Source of the DNA: an uncultured Lachnospiraceae bacterium
GTDB taxonomy: Bacteria > Bacillota > Clostridia > Lachnospirales > Lachnospiraceae
Assembly (NCBI GenBank): GCA_947650155.1
Contig: CANSUS010000009.1
Coordinates: 1 to 64,000, forward strand
DNA length: 64,000 nt
Direction of reading: 5' to 3'
The position numbers were made by a program, and so were the translations under genes. Below are positions 52,949-62,475 of this stretch, piece by piece. The notes beneath the pieces are model-generated. The model searched no databases and was not told where the DNA came from. It saw only the letters and a program-made list of their open reading frames with translations. The first letter of the stretch is position 1, and every line of letters starts with the position of its first letter.

Positions 52949-55369
52949 ATGAATACAGCATTATCTTGGATCAAAGCATATGTACCGGAACTGGAATGCA
53001 GCGATCAGGAATATTTTGATAAAATGACGCTTTCAGGGACAAAAGTAGAAGGGTATGAACGCCTGGATAAGAATCTGGAGAAAATTGTAGTAGGACAGAT
53101 CGAAAAAATAGAAAGACACCCGGATGCGGATAAGCTGATTATATGTCAGGTGAATATCGGAAAGGAAACCATACAGATTGTAACCGGCGCATCTAATGTA
53201 AAAGAAGGAGATAAAGTGCCGGTGGTTTTAGACGGCGGTAAAGTGGCCGGAGGACATGGCGGGGGGCCGCTGCCGGAAAACGGGATCAAAATCAAAGCAG
53301 GAAAGTTACGCGGCGTGCCTTCAGACGGCATGATGTGTTCCATTGAAGAACTGGGGTCTGGCAGGGACATGTATCCCGAAGCGCCGGAGGAAGGAATTTA
53401 TATTTTCCCGGAAAATGTAACAGTGGGTGACGACGCAGTAGCATTATTGGGACTTCATGATACGATTTTTGAGTATGAAGTGACTTCCAACCGTGTAGAC
53501 TGTTACAGTATCTTAGGGATTGCAAGGGAAGCGGCGGCGACGTTCAGGAAACCTTTTGTACCGCCTGTGGTAGAAGTAAAAGAGAACGACGAAGACGTAA
53601 ATTCTTATGTGTCGGTAGAGGTGGAAGATAAAGAACTGTGTACAAGATACTGTGCAAGAGTGTGCAAAAACATTAAGATTGCCCCGTCGCCTGAGTGGAT
53701 GCAGAGAAGACTGGCGGCAAGCGGAATCCGCCCTATTAATAATTTAGTGGATATTACGAATTACGTAATGGAGGAATACGGACAGCCTATGCATGCCTTT
53801 GACCTGGCTGCGGTCGCAGGAAATAAGATCATTGTACGCCGTGCAAAAGACGGGGAAGAATTTCAGACGCTGGATGGGCAGGTGCGCAGACTGGATTCGG
53901 ATATGTTGATGATCTGCGATGCTGAGAAGGAAATTGGAATTGCCGGTATTATGGGCGGTGAAAATTCAAAAATTACAGATCAGGTAGAGACGGTACTGTT
54001 TGAAGCGGCAACCTTTAACGGAGCCAATATCCGTAAATCGGCTAAAAGATTGGGACTGCGTACAGACGCTTCCGGTAAATTTGAAAAAGGACTGGACCCC
54101 AATAATGCGAAAGCGGCAATTGACCGTGCGTGCCAGCTGATTCAGGAACTTCACTGTGGGGAAGTGGTCGGGGGAACCGTGGACGTATGCGCACCGATGA
54201 AAGAAAATCCAAGCATAAAATTTGAACCGGAAAAGATTAACAAATTTTTAGGAACAGATATTGCAAAAGAGGAGATGCTTTCCATATTTAAAATGTTGGA
54301 ATTTGAATATGACGAAGCAGAAAACACGGTTAAAGCCCCGTCTTTTAGACAGGATATCGGATGCTTTGCGGATATTGCGGAAGAAGTGGCAAGATTTTAT
54401 GGGTATGATAAGATTCCGGTTTCCCTGCCAAGCGGAGAAGCGACAACGGGAAAACTTTCGTTTAAACTGCGGATAGAGGAGAAAGCAAGAGAAATTGCGG
54501 AATTTTGTGGATTTTCACAGGGAATGTGCTATTCTTTTGAAAGCCCTAAAGTATTTGATAAGCTGATGCTTCCGGAGGACAGCGAATACAGAAAGGCAGT
54601 TAAGATTGCCAATCCGCTTGGCGAGGACTTTTCCATTATGAGAACGCTGCCTTTGAACGGCATGCTGACAAGCCTTGCAACCAACTATAACAGAAGAAAT
54701 AAAAATGTACGTTTATATGAACTTGGGAATGTTTATCTTCCTAAACAGGTTCCGATCAAAGAACTACCCGAAGAGAGGATGCAGTTTACGCTTGGCATGT
54801 ATGGAGAAGGCGATTTCTTCACAATGAAAGGGGTAGTGGAAGAATTTTTTGACAGTCTTGGTATGAACGGGAAGACGGTATATGATCCGAATGCAGGAAA
54901 GGAATATCTTCATCCGGGACGTCAGGCGGACATTATTTATAAAGATGTGACAGTAGGATATCTGGGCGAGGTACATCCTGAAGTTTTGGACCGCTATGAT
55001 ATTGGTACGAAGGCTTATATTGCGGTACTGGATATGCCGGAGATCGTAAAATTCGCAACCTTTGACCGTAAGTACGAAGGAATTGCCAAATATCCGGCAG
55101 TAAGCCGTGACATCAGTATGGTAGTGCCCAAAGATATTCTGGTCGGACAGATCGAAGAAATGATAGCGCAAAGAGGCGGTAAGATTCTGGAATCTTATTC
55201 TTTGTTTGATATTTATGAGGGCGCCCAGATTAAGGAAGGATTTAAATCAGTTGCGTATTCTATTTCTTTCAGGGCAAAAGACCGGACTTTGGAAGAAGCG
55301 GATGTGTCCGCTGCCATGAAGAAAATTCTAAACGGTCTGGAGAGCATGGGAATAGAGCTGCGTTCTTAA
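52949..55369 (+). CDS. pheT: Phenylalanine-tRNA ligase beta subunit
   Basis: PheT is the 806-residue editing and tRNA-binding subunit. Domains in order: an N-terminal part, a tRNA-binding OB domain (about 40-150, VVGQIEKIERHPDADKL), the B3/B4 editing domain (about 210-385), B5 (about 405-475) and a catalytic-like core ending in a ferredoxin-fold anticodon-binding domain (about 712-805, KYPAVSRDISMVVPK). All are present and full length. It begins 14 bases after pheS with AAAGGGAGGTATACAG upstream. Confidence 0.98.
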   Translation: MNTALSWIKAYVPELECSDQEYFDKMTLSGTKVEGYERLDKNLEKIVVGQIEKIERHPDADKLIICQVNIGKETIQIVTGASNVKEGDKVPVVLDGGKVAGGHGGGPLPENGIKIKAGKLRGVPSDGMMCSIEELGSGRDMYPEAPEEGIYIFPENVTVGDDAVALLGLHDTIFEYEVTSNRVDCYSILGIAREAAATFRKPFVPPVVEVKENDEDVNSYVSVEVEDKELCTRYCARVCKNIKIAPSPEWMQRRLAASGIRPINNLVDITNYVMEEYGQPMHAFDLAAVAGNKIIVRRAKDGEEFQTLDGQVRRLDSDMLMICDAEKEIGIAGIMGGENSKITDQVETVLFEAATFNGANIRKSAKRLGLRTDASGKFEKGLDPNNAKAAIDRACQLIQELHCGEVVGGTVDVCAPMKENPSIKFEPEKINKFLGTDIAKEEMLSIFKMLEFEYDEAENTVKAPSFRQDIGCFADIAEEVARFYGYDKIPVSLPSGEATTGKLSFKLRIEEKAREIAEFCGFSQGMCYSFESPKVFDKLMLPEDSEYRKAVKIANPLGEDFSIMRTLPLNGMLTSLATNYNRRNKNVRLYELGNVYLPKQVPIKELPEERMQFTLGMYGEGDFFTMKGVVEEFFDSLGMNGKTVYDPNAGKEYLHPGRQADIIYKDVTVGYLGEVHPEVLDRYDIGTKAYIAVLDMPEIVKFATFDRKYEGIAKYPAVSRDISMVVPKDILVGQIEEMIAQRGGKILESYSLFDIYEGAQIKEGFKSVAYSISFRAKDRTLEEADVSAAMKKILNGLESMGIELRS

Positions 55370-55408
55370 AAAACAAATTAGCGAATGGAAAGGAGAATGG
55401 AAATAGAA

Positions 55409-56857
55409 ATGGAAAGTAAAAACACATGGGAATTGTATGATGCAAAACAATTAAAGGAGTTAGAGGTACTTTCTAAAGAGTACAGAGAATTTTTGGACAA
55501 TGGAAAAACAGAACGGGAATGCGTGGATACCATTGTTAATATGATTGAAAAAGAGGGTTATAAAGAACTGGAAACCTTATTGAAAGAAGGAAAACAGTTA
55601 AAAAAAGGCGATAAGGTCTATGCGGTATGCATGAACAAAACCGTTGCCATGTTCCAGATCGGGAGCAGACCTTTTGCGGATGGTATGAATATTTTGGGAG
55701 CGCATATTGATTCTCCGCGTCTGGATGTGAAACAGAATCCGTTATTTGAGGATGGCGGTTTTGCCTATCTCGATACCCATTATTACGGCGGCGTAAAGAA
55801 ATATCAATGGGTTACGATTCCTCTTGCCCTTCATGGGGTGATCGTTAAAAAAGACGGCACCTGCGTTGAGGTGAATATTGGAGAGGAAGAGGATGATCCG
55901 GTATTTTTTATCTCTGATCTTTTAATTCATTTAGCAGGAGAGCAGTTAGAAAAGAAGGCGGCAAAGGTCATTGAAGGAGAAGCCCTTGATCTGATCATTG
56001 GCAATAAGCCTGTTGTAATTGATAATACGAAAGAGGAAAAGGCTGATCAAAAAGAAGAAGATAAGGACAGCGCAGAGAAGGCGGCGGGAAAAGAAGCGGT
56101 CAAAAAAGGAGTACTGGCTGTTTTGAAGGAATTATATGATGTGGAGGAAGAGGATTTCCTTTCCGCAGAGTTAGAAGTGGTTCCGGCAGGGAAAGCGAAA
56201 GAAGCAGGCCTTGACAGAAGTATGATTCTGGCATATGGACAGGATGACAGGGTATGTGCTTTTACTTCCGTAAAAGCGATGCTGGAAACAAAGAAAAACG
56301 ACAGGACAGCATGCTGCATTTTAGTGGACAAAGAGGAAATCGGCAGTGTGGGCGCTACCGGTATGGAGTCAAAATTCTTTGAAAATACAGTGGCGGAAAT
56401 CATGAACCTTGCAGGAGAATACAGTGAGCTTGATCTGCGCAGATGTCTGTCCCGTTCCTGCATGCTCTCTTCTGACGTGAGCGCCGGTTTTGATCCTTCT
56501 TATGCAGCAAGTTTTGAGAAGAAAAATGCGGCATTTTTAGGAAACGGCATGGTATTTAATAAGTTTACGGGCGCAAGAGGAAAATCCGGTTCCAATGACG
56601 CCAATGCGGAATATATGGCGCATATCAGAGGCATTTTTGAAAAGGAAAAAGTAAACTTCCAGACGGCGGAACTTGGAAAGGTAGACGTGGGCGGAGGCGG
56701 AACGATCGCCTATATCCTTGCGCTTTACGGTATGAACGTGATTGACAGCGGCGTGGCAGTATTGAATATGCATGCGCCCTGGGAGGCAACAAGCAAAGCG
56801 GACGTTTACGAGACCAAGAGAGGCTATGTGGCTTTTTTAAAGCATGCGGATCTGTAG
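55409..56857 (+). CDS. M18 family metalloaminopeptidase
   Basis: M18 enzymes are cytosolic, dinuclear zinc aminopeptidases that prefer acidic residues. Metal ligands can be placed: His and Asp in LGAHIDSPRLDVK, Glu in VDKEEIGSVGATG, Asp in SSDVSAGFDPSY, and His in MHAPWEATSK. The protein has about 482 residues with a Lys/Glu-rich insertion (about 216-235). The start is uncertain: AAGGAG (55390-55395) suits the ATG at 55409 (MESKNTW) better than those at 55385 or 55397. It is probably read through from pheT, 39 bases upstream. Confidence 0.9.
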   Translation: MESKNTWELYDAKQLKELEVLSKEYREFLDNGKTERECVDTIVNMIEKEGYKELETLLKEGKQLKKGDKVYAVCMNKTVAMFQIGSRPFADGMNILGAHIDSPRLDVKQNPLFEDGGFAYLDTHYYGGVKKYQWVTIPLALHGVIVKKDGTCVEVNIGEEEDDPVFFISDLLIHLAGEQLEKKAAKVIEGEALDLIIGNKPVVIDNTKEEKADQKEEDKDSAEKAAGKEAVKKGVLAVLKELYDVEEEDFLSAELEVVPAGKAKEAGLDRSMILAYGQDDRVCAFTSVKAMLETKKNDRTACCILVDKEEIGSVGATGMESKFFENTVAEIMNLAGEYSELDLRRCLSRSCMLSSDVSAGFDPSYAASFEKKNAAFLGNGMVFNKFTGARGKSGSNDANAEYMAHIRGIFEKEKVNFQTAELGKVDVGGGGTIAYILALYGMNVIDSGVAVLNMHAPWEATSKADVYETKRGYVAFLKHADL

Positions 56858-56904
56858 AACAGGCATTTTTCTGAAAGATTTATGTATGGAAATGAGGAAC
56901 TGAC

Positions 56905-57939
56905 GTGACCGAATTGAAAAAATCCGATTTCTATTTTGACCTGCCGGAGGAACTGATTGCACAGGACCCTTTGGAGGACAGGTCAGGTTCAAGGCTTTTA
57001 GTGCTGAATAAAGAAACGGGAGAAACACAAAACCATATTTTTAAAGAAATCATAAATTATTTAGAGCCGGGGGATTGTCTTGTATTAAACAATACCAAGG
57101 TAATTCCGGCAAGACTGCTTGGATGTAAAAAAGATACCGGGGCTGGGGTGGAAGTACTTTTACTGAAAAGACAGGATAAAGACATATGGGAAACGCTTGT
57201 GAAACCGGGGAAAAAAGCAAGACCGGGAGCAAGGCTTTCATTTGGCGGAGGACTTTTGGAGGCGGAAGTATTGGAAACGGTGGAAGAAGGCAACCGGTTG
57301 ATCCGATTTTTTTATGACGGCATTTTTGAAGAGATCTTAGACCAGCTTGGAGAAATGCCTCTTCCACCTTATATTACCCATAAACTCCAGGATAAGAACC
57401 GTTATCAGACGGTGTATGCCAAACGGGAAGGGTCTGCCGCCGCGCCTACGGCAGGGCTTCATTTTACAAACGAACTGCTTAGGCAGATTGAAGAAAAGGG
57501 AGTGAAGACTGCTTATGTGACGCTGCATGTAGGCCTTGGAACATTTCGGCCTGTAAAGGCGGAGCATATTTTAGATCATCATATGCACTCGGAGTATTAC
57601 GAAGTGAGCGGACAGTCGGCACAAATGATTAACGATACTAAGAAACAGGGAAAAAGAGTGATCTGTGTAGGAACGACAAGCTGCCGGACAGTGGAGAGCG
57701 CGGCGGATGAAAACGGCATTGTAAAACCGGGCTGTGATAATACAGAGATTTTTATATATCCGGGATACCGGTTTAAAGTACTGGATGCACTGATAACGAA
57801 TTTTCATCTTCCGGAATCGACGCTGGTCATGCTGGTGTCGGCGCTTGCCGGAAGAGAAAATGTGCTGAAGGCGTACGAAAGGGCAATAGAGGAAAAATAT
57901 AGGTTCTTTAGTTTTGGGGATGCGATGTTTATCGTATAG
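56905..57939 (+). CDS. queA: S-adenosylmethionine:tRNA ribosyltransferase-isomerase
   Basis: QueA adds the ribosyl part of SAM to preQ1 in tRNA to make epoxyqueuosine. The 344 residues start with [20 protein letters not shown], followed by [20 protein letters not shown], and contain [13 protein letters not shown], ending in [19 protein letters not shown], all typical of QueA. GTG start with AATGAGGAACTGAC upstream. Only this queuosine gene is in the window. Its end faces the tyrA gene with a gap of 17 bases. Confidence 0.97.
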   Translation: MTELKKSDFYFDLPEELIAQDPLEDRSGSRLLVLNKETGETQNHIFKEIINYLEPGDCLVLNNTKVIPARLLGCKKDTGAGVEVLLLKRQDKDIWETLVKPGKKARPGARLSFGGGLLEAEVLETVEEGNRLIRFFYDGIFEEILDQLGEMPLPPYITHKLQDKNRYQTVYAKREGSAAAPTAGLHFTNELLRQIEEKGVKTAYVTLHVGLGTFRPVKAEHILDHHMHSEYYEVSGQSAQMINDTKKQGKRVICVGTTSCRTVESAADENGIVKPGCDNTEIFIYPGYRFKVLDALITNFHLPESTLVMLVSALAGRENVLKAYERAIEEKYRFFSFGDAMFIV

Positions 57940-57977
57940 CATTGTTGAGATAACGATTATTTTCTATGAATGCTATA
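57935..57977. terminator. Inverted repeat spanning the convergent queA and tyrA ends
   Basis: TATAGCATT (57935-57943) and AATGCTATA (57969-57977) are perfect inverted repeats with a 25-base loop, covering both stop codons. There is no T run. It could be a weak two-way terminator or processing hairpin, or chance. Confidence 0.25.
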
Positions 57978-59051
57978 TCCGTTTTCCTGTAAAATCAAAA
58001 CGGCCTGTTCAATTGATTTTTCTTCATAAAATTCAATTTTTAAAGTCCCCGCTTCAAATTCTCTGTTATGAACAATACCGATATTTTTAATACTGATCCT
58101 GTTGTCTGCAAGGAGTGTGGCTACGCAGGCAAGAGAACCGGCTTTATCGATAATATCCACATTGACGGAATAGGTTTTTTTGATCGGTCCGCTGGAAGCT
58201 TCTATAAAGGATTCCCTGTAGTTTTTCGCCTTTTCAAAAAAGTCAAAAAGCGCGGAAGAGTCCTTTGCTTCCAGCTTTCCTTTTATAACGGACAGCGCGC
58301 CGATATATTCATTTAGCAAAGCAATGATATTTTCCGTATTCGTCATACAGATCTGCTGCCACATAACGGGAGAAGAGGAGGCAATGCGGGTAATATCTTT
58401 AAAGCCTCCGGCAGCAATCATTTTCATAATCCCGTTTTCAGAGTCGGAATCTTGCACCAGATTGACAAGGCTGGCGGCAATGACATGTGGAAGGTGGCTG
58501 ACGGCGGCCGTTACATAGTCATGTTCCCTATAGTTTAACACGAGGGGAATTGCCCCTAAAGATTCGACCAGCCTCTTAAAGGCGTTTATTTTTTCGCTGG
58601 ATACTTCTTTTGTGGGAGTTAAAATATAATAAGCGTTTTCTAAAAGGATCGCTTTTGCATTTTGATAACCAAACCGTTCACTGCCTGCCATCGGGTGTCC
58701 GCCGATAAAATTTGCGGAAAGCCCAAGCATATCTATATGGGAATGGATGTCTGTTTTTACGCTCCCCACATCAGTAAGAATACAGTCTTTGCGAATGAAA
58801 CCGGCAAGCTTTTTTAAATTTTCGTCATTTTTGGTTACGGGCGCACATAAAAACAGATAGTCGCACTGCCTGAAAGAAGCGTCAATATTGGATAAAATCA
58901 TATTTGCGATACCCTCTTTTTTTGCAAGAGCAAGGGTATCGCTGTTAATATCATAAACTATAATTTGGGAATCAGGAACAGCCTTTCGGAGCGCTTTGGC
59001 GATAGAGCCGCCGATCAGTCCAAGACCTGCAAAACCAACAGTAAGAGCCAT
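57957..59051 (-). CDS. tyrA: Prephenate dehydrogenase with C-terminal ACT domain
   Basis: TyrA oxidises prephenate to 4-hydroxyphenylpyruvate in tyrosine synthesis. The NAD-binding loop is VGFAGLGLIGGSIAKAL. The substrate-binding region includes FIGGHPMAGSERFG and VSHLPHVIAASLV. A C-terminal ACT domain (about 290-364, SVNVDIIDKAGSLACVATLL) suggests feedback control by tyrosine or another amino acid. About 364 residues. The frame is open to 59102, but ATG 59051 with GAGG at the right distance begins the conserved part. It lies 56 bases downstream of aroF on the same strand. Confidence 0.95.
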   Translation of the reverse strand: MALTVGFAGLGLIGGSIAKALRKAVPDSQIIVYDINSDTLALAKKEGIANMILSNIDASFRQCDYLFLCAPVTKNDENLKKLAGFIRKDCILTDVGSVKTDIHSHIDMLGLSANFIGGHPMAGSERFGYQNAKAILLENAYYILTPTKEVSSEKINAFKRLVESLGAIPLVLNYREHDYVTAAVSHLPHVIAASLVNLVQDSDSENGIMKMIAAGGFKDITRIASSSPVMWQQICMTNTENIIALLNEYIGALSVIKGKLEAKDSSALFDFFEKAKNYRESFIEASSGPIKKTYSVNVDIIDKAGSLACVATLLADNRISIKNIGIVHNREFEAGTLKIEFYEEKSIEQAVLILQENGYSIHRK

Positions 59052-59107
59052 AGTAACCTCAATTCTGCCGAATTTCCGGCATTGTATATTGTATTTTGTC
59101 AATAGAT

Positions 59108-60127
59108 TTACAAATCGAAAGACCGCCCAACCACATCACAGAAGGGTTTCAATTCCTTTGTCAATTTATCAAATTTTTCAAAAGTAAGCGACTGGGGACC
59201 GTCGGAAAGCGCGTGTGCAGGATCATTATGCACTTCGATCATCAGTCCGTCCGCGCCGCAGGCAACCCCGGCTTTTGCCATAGAAGGCACATACTTGTAG
59301 GAACCTGTGGAATGAGAAGGATCTACAATAACCGGAAGGTGGGTGCGTTCTTTTAAAACAGCAACAGCGCTTAAGTCTAACGTATTTCTTGTAGAGGTTT
59401 CGTAAGTGCGGATACCCCTTTCACACAGGACAACGTCAGGATTTCCCTCTGCAATAATATATTCCGCGGCATTGAGCCATTCGTCAATGGTGGCGCAAAG
59501 TCCTCTTTTTAACAGAACCGGAAGACCGGAACGTCCGGCTTCCTTTAAAAGAATGAAGTTTTGCATGTTTCTTGCGCCGATTTGAATCATATCCACATAT
59601 TTTACGGCGGCTTCAATAGCCTCATGGCTTACCACTTCACAGATAGTGGAAAGTCCGGTTTCCTGTTTGGCTGTCTGCATATAGCGGAGTCCCTCTTCTT
59701 CTAATCCCTGAAAAGAGTAGGGGGAGGTACGGGGTTTATAAGCGCCGCCCCGTAAAATGGAAGCGCCTGATTTTTTGACGGCTCTTGCAATTGTCATAAG
59801 CTGTTCTTCCGTCTCGACTGCGCAGGGACCCGCCATAATGGTCAGATTATCGGGACCAATCAGCGTATTGCCAACTTTGATCCGGGTTGGTTCCGGATGA
59901 AATTTTTTATTGGCAAGTTTGTAACTTTCCGTAACAGGAACGATACGGTCGACATCTTTATATACGGCCAGATTTTCACTGGATATCCGGCTTTTATCGC
60001 CAACTACCCCGATAATGGTGACTTCTTCCCCGTGGGAAAGATGAGGTTTCAGCCCGTTTTTTTCAATATATTGTGTAACTGCCAGAATACTGCTTTCCGC
60101 AGCGTTTGGTTTCATAATGATAATCAT
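59108..60127 (-). CDS. aroF: 3-deoxy-7-phosphoheptulonate synthase (DAHP synthase)
   Basis: DAHP synthase makes the first committed compound of the shikimate pathway from PEP and erythrose-4-phosphate. The 339 residues are of the type I-beta class: an N-terminal ferredoxin-like regulatory domain (about 1-70) and a TIM-barrel core with IMAGPCAVETEEQL, LRGGAYKPRTSPYSFQG, LKRGLCATIDEWLNAAEYI and VIVDPSHSTGSY. The N-terminal domain is a known site of feedback by tyrosine in relatives. It forms an operon with tyrA. Confidence 0.96.
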   Translation of the reverse strand: MIIIMKPNAAESSILAVTQYIEKNGLKPHLSHGEEVTIIGVVGDKSRISSENLAVYKDVDRIVPVTESYKLANKKFHPEPTRIKVGNTLIGPDNLTIMAGPCAVETEEQLMTIARAVKKSGASILRGGAYKPRTSPYSFQGLEEEGLRYMQTAKQETGLSTICEVVSHEAIEAAVKYVDMIQIGARNMQNFILLKEAGRSGLPVLLKRGLCATIDEWLNAAEYIIAEGNPDVVLCERGIRTYETSTRNTLDLSAVAVLKERTHLPVIVDPSHSTGSYKYVPSMAKAGVACGADGLMIEVHNDPAHALSDGPQSLTFEKFDKLTKELKPFCDVVGRSFDL

Positions 60128-60189
60128 GATAAGCCTCTTTTCTGCATAAATGCCATGAAGTTAATTTTATTGTAGTAACATCATATTTT

Positions 60190-60200
60190 GTTCATTGAAC
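60190..60200. promoter_or_regulatory. Palindrome at the expected aroF transcription start
   Basis: GTTCATTGAAC is a perfect 5-base palindrome with a one-base centre, seven bases downstream of the aroF -10 element. Its position would suit an operator. No regulator is known for it. Confidence 0.3.
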
Positions 60201-60207
60201 GTTTAAT

Positions 60208-60236
60208 AATATAGCACTTCAACGCGCGAAAGTCAA
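60208..60236 (-). promoter_or_regulatory. Promoter of the aroF-tyrA operon
   Basis: Read on the minus strand, TTGACT (60236-60231) and TATATT (60213-60208) are separated by 17 bases. It leaves a leader of about 75 bases in which no attenuator or T-box was seen. Confidence 0.75.
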
Positions 60237-60331
60237 GCTTTCTTATGGCGGTACAAAACCACTCTTTCCTGATATTTATAAAATCTTAAATATTTTTTTG
60301 GTAAAAGTTGTAGGATATGGAGTTCATAATG

Positions 60332-60340
60332 TGCTATCAT
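60332..60340 (+). promoter_or_regulatory. Extended -10 promoter candidate for the ABC-2 transporter operon
   Basis: TGCTATCAT carries the TG extension with a fair -10 hexamer (60335-60340), about 80 bases before the first gene. No good -35 is present. A small hairpin, CCCTGATTCAGGG, follows near 60383. Confidence 0.35.
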
Positions 60341-60420
60341 AAAAAAGTATGATTGATATTGAAAGAATGAAACTTATGCTTCGCCCTGATTCAGGGGGTT
60401 AGTGAGAATGGAGGATGAAT

Positions 60421-62475
60421 GTGAAACATAAAATTTCAGCCAGATTTGTTCTGCTGCTATGTTTTTTCCTATTGGCGGCAGGCGGATGGAAAAGCGTGGC
60501 TTTTGCAGCGGATGCCGGGACGGAAGAAAAACAGTTTACAGGCAGTGTGGAAATGCTTAAGCAGGATAACAGTAATTATGTTATGCAGGTGACGGTGGAA
60601 AACAGTGGAGAGGACTTTTCAGGAACCGTACAGGTGATTTTTCAGAATTCTAATCTGGAAAACTGCGCCTATAATACGGAAATTGTTCTTCCGGCGCAGG
60701 GGAAAAAGCAGTTTACCGTTACGGTGCCGGAACGTGCAGTGGATACCCTGCATGGTTTTGGCGCCTTGAATTTTCTAAGCGAAAAAGAGAAAACGATACA
60801 GTCGATCACACTGAAAAATATGTTTGGAAATACCATGAGCAGTATTCCGGTGGGAGTTTTATCTGATAATTATGCAGGATTGTCTTATCTGGATGCCGGA
60901 GGCATGGACTATACGATTAAGGATATGAGCTATCCTTTAAAAATGATCGAGTTAAGCGAAGAAAATCTGGAAACTTATCTGGATGGAATTTATTTTTTGA
61001 TTATCGATCAGTTCAATCTCTCTTCGCTTGGCGAGGAAAAAATTCTGTTGATCCAAAAATGGGTCGAGGACGGAGGCTGGCTTCTGATTGGTACCGGGGC
61101 GTATGCGGAACAGACACTTTCAGGATTTGAGGAAGATTTTCTGGATATAGATGTTCTAAGCATCAGTGAGGCGGGAGAAGAAAACGCTGCGTCGGAAAAT
61201 GCTCGAAATTATGGCTATTATGACTATTATTATGATAATGCAGGAAATGATATTGATTTTACCCGGATGGCGATTGCAAAGTTAGACTATGATATCTACA
61301 GCGATACTTATGACAGTTCACAAAATCCAGCGTTATGCAGTACCGTGGGAGAGGGAGCAGTGTCTGTTTTCTTCTTTTCCTTCGGAGAAGAAGAGCTGCA
61401 AAAGATGGATGGGTACAAGATTTTGCAAATATATGATGAGACGATGTATCGTTCTGACAGTTATGCGAATTTTGGCGGATATTCAGATATGGAATATATA
61501 GGACAGAGACTTCTTTCTCATATTGACAGTAATAATACAAAAGTAAATTTTAAATGGCTCGAAGTATTGATCGGAGTTTATGTTGTGCTGGTGGGTCCCA
61601 TATTGTATCTGATCCTGCGCAAATGTAAGAAGAGCGAATGGTATTGGATTGGAGCGCCGGTACTGGGACTTGCATTTATTGCGGGAGTATTTTTTTTCGG
61701 GCAGGGAGCCAGGGTCAATGAAACGAGAGCCTATTCCGTTACAGTACAGCGGACAGACAGTAATCGTGCAGATACTTATTTTCTGGCATATCATTCAGGT
61801 ACTAAGAAATGGGACGTCCGATTGAACAGTAGTTTTGAAGCTGCCGGTCCCGGCTGGAACGATTATGGATACAGATATTATGGCGGAGGCGGTTCCAATC
61901 TTGATGACTATCACTATTTTGTACAGAGCGACAGTGAAGGTTTGTCTATGGGACTGAAGCCGCAGGAAAACTTTGAAAGCGGATTCTTTTATGCCACAGG
62001 CAAAGCGGAAAGCAAAGGAAATTTTTTCTGTAAGAATATTCAGGAATTTTGGTCAGGCGGCGATATGAAAGGAATAGTGGTCAATGGAACAGGATATGAT
62101 CTGGCGTATATGGCGGTGTGGTATAATTCCTATGTTATGATTTTTTCAGATGTGAAAGCGGGTGAAGAAATTGACATCGGGCAGGCAGTTTTAAACGGCA
62201 GATGCATATACCAGAATGATATGCCGGATTATCTGGATAATATGATGTATGACTTGTTTGACTTATATGGGTCTGCGGCAAAAACGACATATAAGCAGGA
62301 TGATATGGCAGCGCTTCTGATTGGTCTTGGAGTTGCTAAAGAGGCGAAGCCGTCGGATAATCACAATGCGGTTGTTGTAGGCATTGTGAAAGATTATGAG
62401 AAAGCAGTGGCGGACAGGTGCAATGAGACTTCTTATGGCTGTTTTTATTCCTATACAGAAATGGAGGAAAACTAG
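60421..62475 (+). CDS. Membrane-anchored extracytoplasmic protein of an ABC-2 transporter operon
   Basis: A protein of about 684 residues, family not named with certainty. It has a signal peptide (about 1-30, ending near AFAADAG), a beta-rich extracytoplasmic half (about 35-375) that includes a glutamine-amidotransferase-like stretch (IQKWVEDGGWLLIGTG), and then two membrane helices: VLIGVYVVLVGPILYLILRK, and one starting WIGAPVLGLAFIAG. Another soluble domain follows (about 425-684). The GPILYLILRK motif before a Trp-rich turn is common in Firmicutes proteins encoded beside ABC-2 transporters. GTG at 60421 has GGAGG at a proper distance; ATG at 60415 is only two bases from it. The stop directly precedes the ATPase gene. 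Confidence 0.75.
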   Translation: MKHKISARFVLLLCFFLLAAGGWKSVAFAADAGTEEKQFTGSVEMLKQDNSNYVMQVTVENSGEDFSGTVQVIFQNSNLENCAYNTEIVLPAQGKKQFTVTVPERAVDTLHGFGALNFLSEKEKTIQSITLKNMFGNTMSSIPVGVLSDNYAGLSYLDAGGMDYTIKDMSYPLKMIELSEENLETYLDGIYFLIIDQFNLSSLGEEKILLIQKWVEDGGWLLIGTGAYAEQTLSGFEEDFLDIDVLSISEAGEENAASENARNYGYYDYYYDNAGNDIDFTRMAIAKLDYDIYSDTYDSSQNPALCSTVGEGAVSVFFFSFGEEELQKMDGYKILQIYDETMYRSDSYANFGGYSDMEYIGQRLLSHIDSNNTKVNFKWLEVLIGVYVVLVGPILYLILRKCKKSEWYWIGAPVLGLAFIAGVFFFGQGARVNETRAYSVTVQRTDSNRADTYFLAYHSGTKKWDVRLNSSFEAAGPGWNDYGYRYYGGGGSNLDDYHYFVQSDSEGLSMGLKPQENFESGFFYATGKAESKGNFFCKNIQEFWSGGDMKGIVVNGTGYDLAYMAVWYNSYVMIFSDVKAGEEIDIGQAVLNGRCIYQNDMPDYLDNMMYDLFDLYGSAAKTTYKQDDMAALLIGLGVAKEAKPSDNHNAVVVGIVKDYEKAVADRCNETSYGCFYSYTEMEEN

